This document shows positions 43,121 to 51,111 of a DNA stretch of 51,111 bases, one piece after another. The translations under genes were made by a program, and so were the position numbers. This stretch comes from Ectocarpus siliculosus (lineage: Eukaryota > Sar > Phaeophyceae > Ectocarpales > Ectocarpaceae). The stretch covers positions 2,834,165-2,885,275 of the forward strand of contig FN649737.1 of the NCBI GenBank assembly GCA_000310025.1. Reading direction: 5' to 3'. A model generated the notes under the pieces. It made no database searches. It had not been told where the DNA came from and saw nothing but the letters and a program-made list of their open reading frames with translations. Numbering within the stretch: the stretch's first letter is position 1; each line of letters begins with the position of its first letter.

Positions 43121-46100
43121 GTGAGTCCTGTCTCCGCTTGCCTCAGATAGCAAGGGATTAACTAGCTCCGTGCGTGGTGTGCTTTGTCTGCTGTGCGGGA
43201 CTGGGCTGCTGCGCACAGCAGCAGGGCAGTGCTGTTGTTTCTGGCTCCCTCCATGGCAATAGTGGTTTCAATCAGGAAGGTCTTGGAGGTCTTGAGAGAA
43301 GGGTGCGGTGCGATGTTCAAATTCGCAGAGTAGGCTTTGCGGACACCGGCGATGGCTGCCTTTGGCAAACCGCAGCGGCTGCGTCATCCAGTCTTATCCG
43401 AGCCCCCTCCTCGAATCCTTTTTACCCCCCCTTTGCCCTTCTTGATGAGATACGTTGAATCCGCATTGAATTTCACGCGCGCGACATGTGCAAAACAAGG
43501 CACCGCTCTTGTTTAGAGCCAAATCTGTACTTTAGTCGAGAGAAGAACTCCCGCTTCACCTGGTTGCATACCATGAGTATTGTGATGTACCTGCAGGACA
43601 CACTTTTGCTTGCAAATAGTGGCATCTTGCTAGGCCACACACCGCCGTGTCACCGCAGACATCCTTTCAATTGCATCCTTTCATCGTCCAGCGTGGTCGA
43701 TGCTGGATAAAGAAACACGTAAACGCCTTACCTCCCTGTTGCGGAGACATGAAACTTCGGAGTACAACCTCGGCATTTTGAAGGAGTACGGCATGTGACC
43801 TCTCCTGGAACAGCAAGATGACATACCTACGTGTGCGACATGTCGGGTGACAACTCTCAGCGGGTGCCGTCGCAAATACCCCCGCTCCCTCTGGGCTCGC
43901 CCAAATTGCACACAGAGACGGGTATGCCTGAACCCGCACACTGTTTGGTTTGCTTTGGTCGGTGGACGTCCGCTACACTCGCGGATTTCTTGAAGTTGTT
44001 TCGGCCGTAGGTTGCGTAAGATACCACACCCCCTCGACCATTTTTACGCAGCTGGAATGTTCCGCGACCCCCAAAGAGGGTGCCGAAGTCAACTGATGCG
44101 TTTTCGGAAATCTGTGGACGAGGCTGTTCCCACGCCCCCGTTATCGTTACTGCTGAGCAGTCGAGCTTCGAAACGCGGCCAATGGGTTATTTGGGGTATC
44201 TTATGCACCCCACCGTAAGCTATACAGCTCCAGGACGGGGGGGTGCCTGTTTAGTGTCGGTATGCATCTGTGCCCAGAAAACTCACCGGGACTACAGCAG
44301 TACACCGGACCGGCTCTATTCAAAGTAGTACTTACAATGACTTGGAAAAAATTGTGTACCCGCCGAAAACACCGGCACCATGCCGGGCGTTAGCACTATT
44401 CAACCGGCACTAGATGGGGACCCCCTCTTTAAATCCAGCCCTTGTTGCGTCCCCAAAGCTGAACATTAAAAACTTCCCAACACACGAATCGTATGTGTTT
44501 TTTTGCGCCTATGGGTCGAGTCGACGAGGGAAAGGGATAGCTGGAGAGTTTGCGCGATATAAACACTAAGGCAAGCACCGCAGGCGGAAGAGGGGGGCAA
44601 GAAAACCAAAAAGAAAATGAAAAAAGCTCCTGTGTGACCCCGGCTGATACGTCAGGCGTGTATACTGTACGCCGAAAGGCTTGCAAAACCGGCGCCAGAA
44701 TAGATGGGACGAACAAACACACGCACACATTGGTCAGGCGGTTAGCGCGGTCGATGCTAATAATAAAGACACACACACACACACACTTGTAAAGACTACT
44801 GCATCGGTTACACCGGTGTGGTTCTTCGGACCTATTTTTGATCTACCGGTATGAATGTATATAGAGGGAGGTTCCCTATCCCTAACCCTAACAGTACCCC
44901 CTACTAAAACCAAGATTAATCATATCCTCGCGAAGTCTACTAGGTTTTTCGCGTGGACGTGAAGACGATCGAAGAGCTCCCACACGAGACGGCAGAAACG
45001 GGCATAAATTAGTGCCGCCCAAAACGAGACACTCTACATCTCCATGTTGCGGCTTGATTCGCCGGCTTACTTACTGCTGTGTTTTTTCGTGCGCGCTGTC
45101 GTGGTATCCCTTGGGGTTTGGTTTCCTTTTTTTGTATTGTTGTTGCAAAAACACAACATATTAATCTCTTCCACAGATAGAGAGTATTTTGCAGAAGTCC
45201 CTCATGCAGAAGCGTACCATCGCCTCCGTCCCATTGTAGGTTTCCACTCCGAATTGTGATGTGCTAAGCGTATGTTTGGCACGATCCCACTGCTGCCGTT
45301 GTATGCATATCCATGTTGATTTTCTACTAAGATGAATGAGAATTACTTCAACCTTGAATATACCAAAGCGGGTGGCTACAACCTTCTCCGTGTAGATTGG
45401 CGTAAATTGAACATTGTCAGGAAAAATCATTTACCGTTGGTACATACCTTGCCCAGCACCCTGTTTCGACAGAATCTTCGACGCATTCCTACTGAGGAAA
45501 CGGTTCAAAAATGATGCCGCATGGCGTTCGCAGACTGCTGTAAGTTGAGCATTGTGTGAATAATTGAGGCAAGCATCGCAGGAGGAAGGTGAGAGACAAA
45601 GGAGCACAAATAAAAGCCTGTGGCTTTCCTTTTATGTTGCCGCGGCTGGTGCGCGAAATAAAACGCCGAAAGGTCTCAAAATCGATGCCCGCAATACGGC
45701 ATGAGAACCCACGTACTATGCGTACAATCTTTGACTTTTAAGTGCCCCCGTTAAGTATGTCTGTCGTGGAACAATCCTAAACGGTTTGATATCCACGGCG
45801 AGAAGCAACGCCTCTTCCACTCGTACCTTCCCGAAAAGACATATCATCCGCTTGGTCTCGGCATCCCCGTTTGATTCGGGGCTACAACTCAGGTTGGAAG
45901 GAGCGGCGGAAGAGGGGGGGGGGGGGGGGGGTCGTTTTCAGTTCGTCATCTCTAGACCAACGGGCCTCCTGCCTCGGACTACCATTGGGCACGCGGAGAT
46001 TTCGTTGGCACGCTTCCAGTACCCGAACCTCGCCCCATGTTGGCACGTTGCTCTGATGCGCTATGGTCGTTCTCGTTCTCGTTTTGTGGCGTTGTCTCTC

Positions 46101-46636
46101 CGAACGTGTTTTTCCTCATGTCGGAAGCACTGATTGCCACACAGAGGTTCGTTGCCGCGCTTGTAGTACCCGAAACTCGCCCCATGTTGACGCGTTGCTC
46201 TGATGCTCCATAGTCGTCGCTGTGTTGTTGTTGTTGTTGTCTTGACATTGAAAACCGTCCCGACCTCTCTGCCGTGTGTGTTGTCCCCCTCGGTGGTGCC
46301 AGTGCGGTCACGGCGGTGATGGGAAGGTCTGACCTGGAGAAGGACAACCCCGCACAAGTGTTCCTGATGCACTGCATCCAGTTCTTCCTCGCCACCCTCG
46401 AAATGGTGTGTTTGTACAGTAGCAGTCGTGGTGCCGATATTCCATAGGAAAAAAAAGCGCGGTAAATTCGGGACACCGCACGATTGACTGTTGGGGAATA
46501 TGAAACGGTAGCCGAACCCCGTGGTTACCGTGGGGTATCGGGACCTGCACTATTCGGGACCGCGGTACGGTATATCGGGACCACCACTGCATGCTGTTGT
46601 GGCCGCTTAAGCTTTACTTTTGGGAAGCATGCCCTC

Positions 46637-46669
<33 letters not shown>

Positions 46670-49600
46670 TGTCCCGCCGATGTACTTGTTTGACACGGTA
46701 TCGTACGTGGCGTGCAAAGAAGGCGGGGTTCTGCAGCCCCTTTGGCATTCTATATTCGCTTTGTACGTAAGCACGTTTTGGTGCCATTTCTCACGGAAGG
46801 AACTGTGCGACTTTACGAAGTAGTTGAGCAACGCTGTTTTGTTTCGTAGTAAGTGGGGCCATCCTTCTTTTGCTGGTTTTCCATGAGGGCATCTGCATCC
46901 CAGCGTTTTCGGAAGACCTCCCCTGAATTATTTCCGGGGTAGGCAGTGGTGGCTCCCCCCATTGCCAACAAAATCCTGTGGGACAGTTGAACGATCTCGC
47001 CCCATTCAAGCACTTGCTGAAGTTGTCTGTCCCAGCGCAAGCAGAAGCGTAGGGTTCCTGGTGGCCAGTCTGTTGGCACGAGGTTTTCTTGTGCACCCAG
47101 CTGCGGTCCTGTTCTCAGAACTACGCGCCGACATGTTTCGTGCTCTGCTGCGCACCAGGATAACGAGGCTCTTCTGGAGGCCCTCCGGCCCGTCCTCCTC
47201 TTCCGCCCGCAGGCTACGCAGAACCACCGCCTTCGACCGCGGACGAATGGCCCGTATGACTTCTACGTCAACAACATGTGAGTGAGGGTTGTTGATGCAA
47301 TTTAGCGTGAGTAGCAGCAGCAGCAGTAGCAGCGGCAGGGGCAGCGGTTTAGTGGCGGCGGCAGTTGTGTCGGAAGGCTGGAGGTCGTGCTGGGTGTAAC
47401 TAGTGCGACGTAGAAGTTTCTGCTTTTTTTTCTCGCTACCAGCGTGGGTGAACGAGAGAGAACAGACAACCGCAAGGAGTAGGTGAGATTGAGTTAGACA
47501 ACGAAATTGTATGCAAACCTCGATGCTCACGGCCCGGTTGCGCGGTGACACACCCGGTCCGCCTGATTGCATGGCAAGCGGCTGGTACACGGACGATTCG
47601 AGGCTCGTGCCTAGATTATGATCATTTGTCTTGTCCTTTGCTTTCATAGTTGTCCCTGGTTGCACCATTTCTCCCCCTCCCCCTCTCCCCCTCCATCTCT
47701 GTCATTCTCTGTCTCTCGCTCCATCCTCTTATCTCTCTCTGTACACGCACACAACAGGCAGAGTGCGGGCGCCGGGGGGACACTGTTCGAGATCCAGGGG
47801 GCCCCGTCTCTGTACCGGGAATACTACAGGCAGAGGCGGAGGCAGCTTGCGGCGGCGAGGGCTCTCGAGGAGCAGGAGGCACGCGGCGGTAAGCGCGGGG
47901 GGGGGGGCAGCGACTGTACTGGCGGGGCCCCCTCCGCCGGCGGCGGCCCGGCCGGAGGGGACGGCTCCCCGCCGCCGCTACGCGATGACGACGGCAACGC
48001 GATGATGCACGACGACTCCGAGGATGATCTGATCGGGCCTCGAGCGGCCCCAGCAGTAGCAGCGAGCACGGCAGCGACGGGGGAAAAGGTTGTCGGGGAT
48101 AGCTGCAGCTCTTCCTCCGGCTCGGGGGATGAGGCGGCGGCGGCGGCGGCGGCGATGCCTGCTGGTGCTTGCGAGCAAGGCAGGAAGAAGCCGGAAGGGA
48201 GCGTGGAGCGGGAGGCGGCGTCAGACGAACGCGATGACACGGCAGTTCGGAGACAGCGGAATGGCGACGGCGCGCACGTTGAGAATGCCGCGGCCGGGGC
48301 AGAGCATGATGGCCGTCGTGCTGCTGCCGCTCCCGCCGCTGCGGTTGGCCACGGGGATATGAGCGGCGGGGGGGAGCGTCTCGGCCCTTCGGTGGGGGTG
48401 CCAACGGTTGCTAGGCGGGCCCCGCCTCCTGCGATAGGCACGAGAACGGACGATTGCACGCCGGCGGCAGCGGTACGCCAGGAGGATGCAGGACCCGATC
48501 ACAGGCGCGAGGTAGTCACGGGCGGGAGGAGCGGGGAGCCCGAAGCTGTAAATACGGCGCAACCCGCGACGGCGGCGGGCCCAGCAAACCAGGCACCGGA
48601 AGGGAACGATACAGAGGTCACGCTGCGAGAAGGCGATGAGGGGGGCCAAAGTAGTCCTGCCGCAGCAGCAGCTGCAGCAACTGCTCAGGAGCCCCCGGCC
48701 TGTATGCCGGTGGGCGTTTCGCCTGTTAGACGCAGGGCGGCGCGCAGGTCGGTCGGGGGCAGCAGGGTCGGGGCGTTCGTCCCAGGGGGCGGCCGCGGCG
48801 GCGCGGCGGCGCTCTCGGCCGGGTTGCACTGCGACGACGATAGCGGGGACCCTGACGACGAAGACGACGATGAAGAAGATGACGACGAGCTTGACGATGA
48901 GCTGGAGGATGACTCGGAGGACGAGGGTTACCAGGAGCGGCTCACGAAGGCCCTGCGGGAGTCGGAGCAGGCGGAGGCCATGAGAACGGTGGCGGCGGCG
49001 GCGGCGGCAGCGGCGGCGGCCGCTGGGCCACCGGAGGCTGCGACGGAGGGGGGCGGCGGTGATGATGGACTGACGGCTGCTGCTGGTGCTGCTGCAGAGG
49101 GTGTTACAGGGCAGCAGAGTCGACAAGTCGCTGGACGCGCGTCTCCGACCAAGGAGGAAGAGGGCGGCGGCGGCGGCGGCGGCGGTGGTGGTGACCCCGT
49201 AATTTCGGCGGACGACGAGGAGGAGGAGGACGACGACGACGACGATGACGACGACGGCAACCTCAGCGAGCGGAGCTGGGAGAGCAAGATGATGCAGCCG
49301 CTGCTCGACCTCCAGAAGGTGAAGCAGCTGTTCGAGGACTGCTACGGCGAGACCTGCCCCCACTACCTGTCCAGCCTGAACTGGTTCCTCTGCATCGGCG
49401 GCGTGGAGAAGTTCGAGGCTCGCCTGACGGCGAAACCTCCGCCCAAGGCTACCTTCGTGCGCGGCCTCGTTGAGATCCTGTGCATGGTTGCCGAGGTGGT
49501 GTCGGACGCAACGGCGCTCAAGATCCTCAACGCGACCCTGACCAATGTGCGGGCGTACGTTGCGGGCGTGTCGAGCGACGACCTAAAGCGGTCTCCGGAG

Positions 49601-51111
49601 AACAGGGCGGCGCTGTTCAGCGCCATGGACGTCATCAGGTGTGTGTGTGTAACGGGAAACGTTCGGCGTTTGAGATGTGGTTGCCAAGTAGAGAGAGAGG
49701 CAGAGAGAACCCGCCTTGAATGTCGTTCGCTCTCGAGATATGGGGCCGAGTGGTTGGAGACTGCCGGCCTTGTTCACTGTGACTTTCTCGGGTCGTTTTT
49801 GCGTTCACGCTCTCGAAGCCAAGAGGTCGTTGTTTCTTCTTGCTGAAGAGGGGTTTCGCTTGCCCGCCTCGCACAGAGTAGATTTACTTTTCTGTTTTGT
49901 TCTTTCTGTATCGACTGGTCGCCCGTGCGCGCACGCGTGCGTGTGCTTTTCTTTGATTCGCATCGAACGGCGGCAGCCGGCTGACCAATGAAAAGGCGTC
50001 AGTCTATTCGCGGGTCAAAACACGCAGGTCCGCTTTGTAGTCCGCGGCTCCCCTCACAGGGGGGTTGGCGAGGAGACCGGGCGACCATGGTCCACTGTCC
50101 GTGTATGTGTGTGTGTACGTGTTTTTGTTGATTGGCATCGACCACGCCAGCCGGCTGACCAATGAAATTATGTCAGTCTTTTCGCGGAATATATAACGCA
50201 AACATGTGTGTGTTGTATATTGTTGATTAGCATCGACCGCGCTAACCAGCTGCCCAATGAAAAGACGTCTGTGCCGGCAGGTACAATATGTGTGTTTGGT
50301 TCTTTTATGATGCGCCGCCAATTGTCTTACCAGCGTAAGCGTGTTCGCGTGTGTGTTGTTTGTTATTTCGGCGTACGCTCTGTCCCGGGGGGGATAGCTT
50401 CCTGATAGACCGCATACCGACGAAGCTGCCGATCGGCTACAAGAGGGCCGTGATGAAGACGAGGTACGGCCTGTGCCTCGAGTACCTCAAGGGCCCCACC
50501 CTTCAAGTGCGTCTGTCCGGGCTTATGGAGCTCGGGAAGGCGATCCACAACATGCACGCTTCGCACGCCCACCACTACCAGCAACGGCAGCTAATCCAAA
50601 TGGCCCATCAGAAGGTGTGTGCTCCGTCGCGTTTTTTTTTTTTTTGCGTGTGCGTGTGTGTGTGTGTGTGTTTATTTTTTGTGGGGCGATTGTGTCCTTG
50701 AAGCGTCCATTGGTGTACAATGGGATTGTACGTGCGTCTATTCTGTACGTCACTTTACTGACTTGGAAGTACTTTATATTGGCTACGTGATGCCTTCTCG
50801 CGGCCGGGAATAGTACCCCCCCCCCCCCTCCCCTTCGTTTCGTGTCCGATCGTGTTATTTCTCTTTTCCGTCTGCAAGCGGATACTCCAAATGGAGATGT
50901 ATCTGTGCGACTTTTGACGGCCTCCCAGACATACACGACAGAAGCCAAATTTTCCAGAAGCTGTTTTTGATCACTCTCGTACACACCAGAAAAGAAACCC
51001 CTTCACCCCCCCGGCATATCGCTCCGTCCGGGCATGGTAGGGATGTGAGGTCATTGGTCTTACGGCATGCGTTTACATGAGTACCCCCCCCCCCCCCCCC
51101 CCCCCCCCCCC
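42945..51111 (+). CDS. 5' part of a large gene, tentatively a giant USP9X/USP24/USP34-type deubiquitinase (runs off the window)
   Basis: Supported exons are 42945-43120 (ATG context GAGAGGATGA; an acceptor at 42924 is possible), 45177-45235, 45473-45539, 46303-46405, 47159-47277, 47758-49638 and 50398-50614. Phases agree from 45177 to 45539 and from 47159 onward. At least two short exons are missing: between 43120 (phase 2) and 45177 (needs 0), and between 45539 (phase 0) and 46303 (needs 2). Sequence is helical and armadillo-like: DDRWLHLMSVGRMQQLLPII, NPAQVFLMHCIQFFLATLEM, DFYVNN, LSGLMELGKAIHNMH. This recalls the long N-terminal helical part of giant ubiquitin hydrolases, whose catalytic Cys/His boxes would lie beyond the window. 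The family is an inference; that it is a real coding gene is much surer. Confidence 0.6.
43686..43799 (+). CDS. Protein-like segment ending in TGA, unplaced
   Basis: After the possible acceptor CATCGTCCAG (G at 43691), with two leading bases, the frame reads WSMLDKETRKRLTSLLRRHE then TSEYNLGILKEYGM and stops. Composition is helical and convincing, but no preceding exon in the matching phase was found. It may be the last exon of a small gene, or an alternative 3' exon of the neighbouring gene. Confidence 0.3.
44729..44790 (+). repeat. tRNA-half-like short repeat with CA tail, copy 1
   Basis: ATTGGTCAGGCGGTTAGCGC followed by GGTCGATGCTAATAATAAAG resembles the D-arm and the 5' part of the anticodon arm of tRNA-Ile(AAU), whose loop is CTAATAA. 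It runs directly into (AC)n. No T-arm follows. Three relatives lie on the opposite strand at 49940-50270. Confidence 0.6.
44944..45012 (+). CDS. Protein-like segment ending in TAG, unplaced
   Basis: After the acceptor TCTACTAG the frame reads VFRVDVKTIEELPHETAETG and ends at TAG. There is no GT donor before the stop, so it would be a terminal exon. A matching upstream exon was not found; it is kept as weak evidence of a small or alternative gene. Confidence 0.2.
   Translation, partial: VFRVDVKTIEELPHETAETGIN
45177..45539 (+). CDS. Two joined exons of the last gene
   Basis: 45177-45235 (IESILQKSLMQKRTIASVP, acceptor CTTCCACAG, donor CATT|GTAGGT, phase 2) joins 45473-45539 (IFDAFLLRKRFKNDAAWRSQ, acceptor TTTCGACAG, donor GCT|GTAAGT). 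The split codon becomes Leu. This is a typical amphipathic helical pair. Confidence 0.6.
45995..46217. repeat. Two diverged copies of an approximately 75-bp repeat, 147 bp apart
   Basis: Both contain AGTACCCGAA.CTCGCCCCATG followed by TTGnCnCGTTGCTCTGATGC and TATGGTCGT / CATAGTCGT. They lie in the intron before the exon at 46303. Confidence 0.75.
46303..46405 (+). CDS. Exon of the last gene
   Basis: Acceptor CTCGGTGGTGCCAG after a clear pyrimidine tract, donor GAAATG|GTGTGT. It encodes 34 residues (AVTAVMGRSDLEKDNPAQVF, LMHCIQFFLATLEM), a buried-helix pattern usual in armadillo-type repeats. It needs a phase 2 exon before it. Confidence 0.55.
46639..46668. repeat. (CAG)n microsatellite
   Basis: Ten GCA/CAG units. 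In one frame they read poly-Ala followed by VPPMYLFDTVSYVACKEGG, which is open to a possible donor at 46768 or 46772 but does not fit the phase of the preceding exon. Confidence 0.85.
47159..47277 (+). CDS. Exon of the last gene
   Basis: Acceptor CTGCTGCGCACCAG, donor AACAT|GTGAGT. It encodes DNEALLEALRPVLLFRPQAT and NGPYDFYVNN. The split Met codon is completed by the next exon. Confidence 0.65.
47758..49638 (+). CDS. Very long exon: Gln/Arg-rich helix, acidic and Ala/Gly low-complexity region, then armadillo-like region
   Basis: 626 full codons between acceptor CACACAACAG and donor ATCAG|GTGTGT, about ten times the usual exon size here. It opens GGTLFEIQGAPSLYREYYRQ, then a long disordered stretch with poly-Ala, poly-Gly and two Asp/Glu runs (about 48830-48930 and 49213-49257). 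It ends in ordered sequence (PLLDLQKVKQLFEDCYGETC, LVEILCMVAEVVSDATALKI). The open frame extends upstream to 47618, but that part is intron. The large minus-strand frames at 47622-49363 are shadows of this GC-rich repetitive code. Confidence 0.75.
49940..50270 (-). repeat. Three tandemly placed tRNA-half-like repeats, copies 2-4
   Basis: On the minus strand, copies near 50013-49940, 50185-50101 and 50270-50203 share TTCATTGGTCAGCCGGnTnG, CGnGGTCGATGCnAATCAA and a following CA-rich tail. Copy 4 (GCTGGTTAGCGCGGTCGATG, CTAATCAAC) is closest to copy 1 on the plus strand. All three sit in the intron between the exons at 47758 and 50398. Tandem placement plus a simple-sequence tail suggests tRNA-derived retroposons or their amplified remnants. 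Confidence 0.65.
50398..50614 (+). CDS. Last visible exon of the final gene
   Basis: Acceptor GGGGGGATAG, donor CAGAAG|GTGTGT. It completes a Ser codon from the long exon and encodes FLIDRIPTKLPIGYKRAVMK, YGLCLEYLKGPTLQVRLSGL and MELGKAIHNMHASH. The motif of a stretch followed by R-L-x-G-L-x-E-L-x-x-x-I is typical of armadillo-type segments of giant ubiquitin hydrolases. The gene continues beyond the window. Confidence 0.7.
50615..51111 (+). other. Partial intron and poly-C window end
   Basis: The intron contains a T run, a (TG)n tract at about 50647-50670, a C run near 50816-50828, and ends in 28 or more C at 51084-51111. No exon is recognisable. The terminal homopolymer probably marks the contig or scaffold edge. 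Confidence 0.7.

Noticed and set aside
44876-44894. Telomere-like CCCTAACCCTAA
   Set aside because: Only two full units within unrelated sequence; no sign of a chromosome end or interstitial array.
46639-46772. Poly-Ala frame followed by VPPMYLFDTVSYVACKEGG as an exon of the last gene
   Set aside because: An acceptor in the CAG tract would need a phase 1 exon upstream, while the preceding exon ends in phase 0 and the next begins in phase 0. Left as undecided.
47618-47757. Upstream extension of the 742-codon plus frame
   Set aside because: It is pyrimidine-rich intron sequence ending in an excellent acceptor (ACACAACAG). The previous exon at 47277 joins exactly at 47758 and completes a Met codon.
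47622-49363. Long minus-strand frames of 211-380 codons
   Set aside because: They are Arg/Pro/Ser-rich or poly-Leu shadows of the low-complexity plus exon, with no domain or splice signals.
51084-51111. Poly-C end as a biological feature
   Set aside because: A homopolymer exactly at the window edge most likely reflects the contig end or a sequencing limit.

Overview
The window looks like nuclear DNA of an intron-dense, multicellular-type eukaryote. I favour a stramenopile, most likely a brown alga such as Ectocarpus. The reasons are many small exons (45-220 bp) between introns of a few hundred to about 2,800 bp, GT-AG and GC-AG splice sites, intermediate GC content, abundant CAG, AAC and GA microsatellites, and tRNA genes inside introns. 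The species is inferred, not proven. No operons, Shine-Dalgarno sites, CRISPR arrays or rRNA genes are visible. Almost every long uninterrupted ORF is an artefact; the real proteins appear only when exons are joined by splice site and reading phase.

Layout. (1) Positions 1-3738 hold no gene I can support, only repeats and one decayed tRNA-like sequence. (2) Positions 3739-10774, minus strand, with a possible 5' exon at 11716-11846, hold a seven-exon Rab32/38-like small GTPase. Seven exons join in phase to 233 codons plus stop. The usual G3 motif (D-x-x-G-Q) is absent, and the protein ends in a prenylation-type tail. Its introns carry three related 200-220 bp inverted-repeat elements (MITE-like) and a degenerate repeat array. 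(3) About 360 bp separate this gene head-to-head from the next. (4) Positions 12206-40468, plus strand, hold a 44-exon gene. All 44 exons join in phase to 5,709 bp (1,902 residues plus stop). The domain order is N-terminal helical region, two C2HC zinc fingers, two FN3 domains, long coiled coil, TPR-like helices, second coiled coil, WD40 propeller, LysM, acidic segment and basic/proline tail. I know of no described protein with this order; it is the best candidate for something new here. A 2.8 kb intron of this gene carries two tRNA-Gly(UCC) genes in opposite orientation. (5) Positions 40469-42944 are mostly intergenic. (6) Positions 42945 to the window end, plus strand, hold the 5' part of a large gene with one very long acidic, Ala/Gly-rich exon, possibly a giant USP9X/USP24/USP34-type deubiquitinase (tentative). 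Repeats resembling half of a tRNA-Ile with CA tails lie in its introns. The window ends in a poly-C run.

Functionally, the GTPase would act at a membrane of the endosome or lysosome-related organelle class. The 44-exon protein looks like a large intracellular scaffold, and the last gene may be a ubiquitin-pathway protein. Nothing in the sequence ties the three into one pathway beyond the shared upstream region of the first two.
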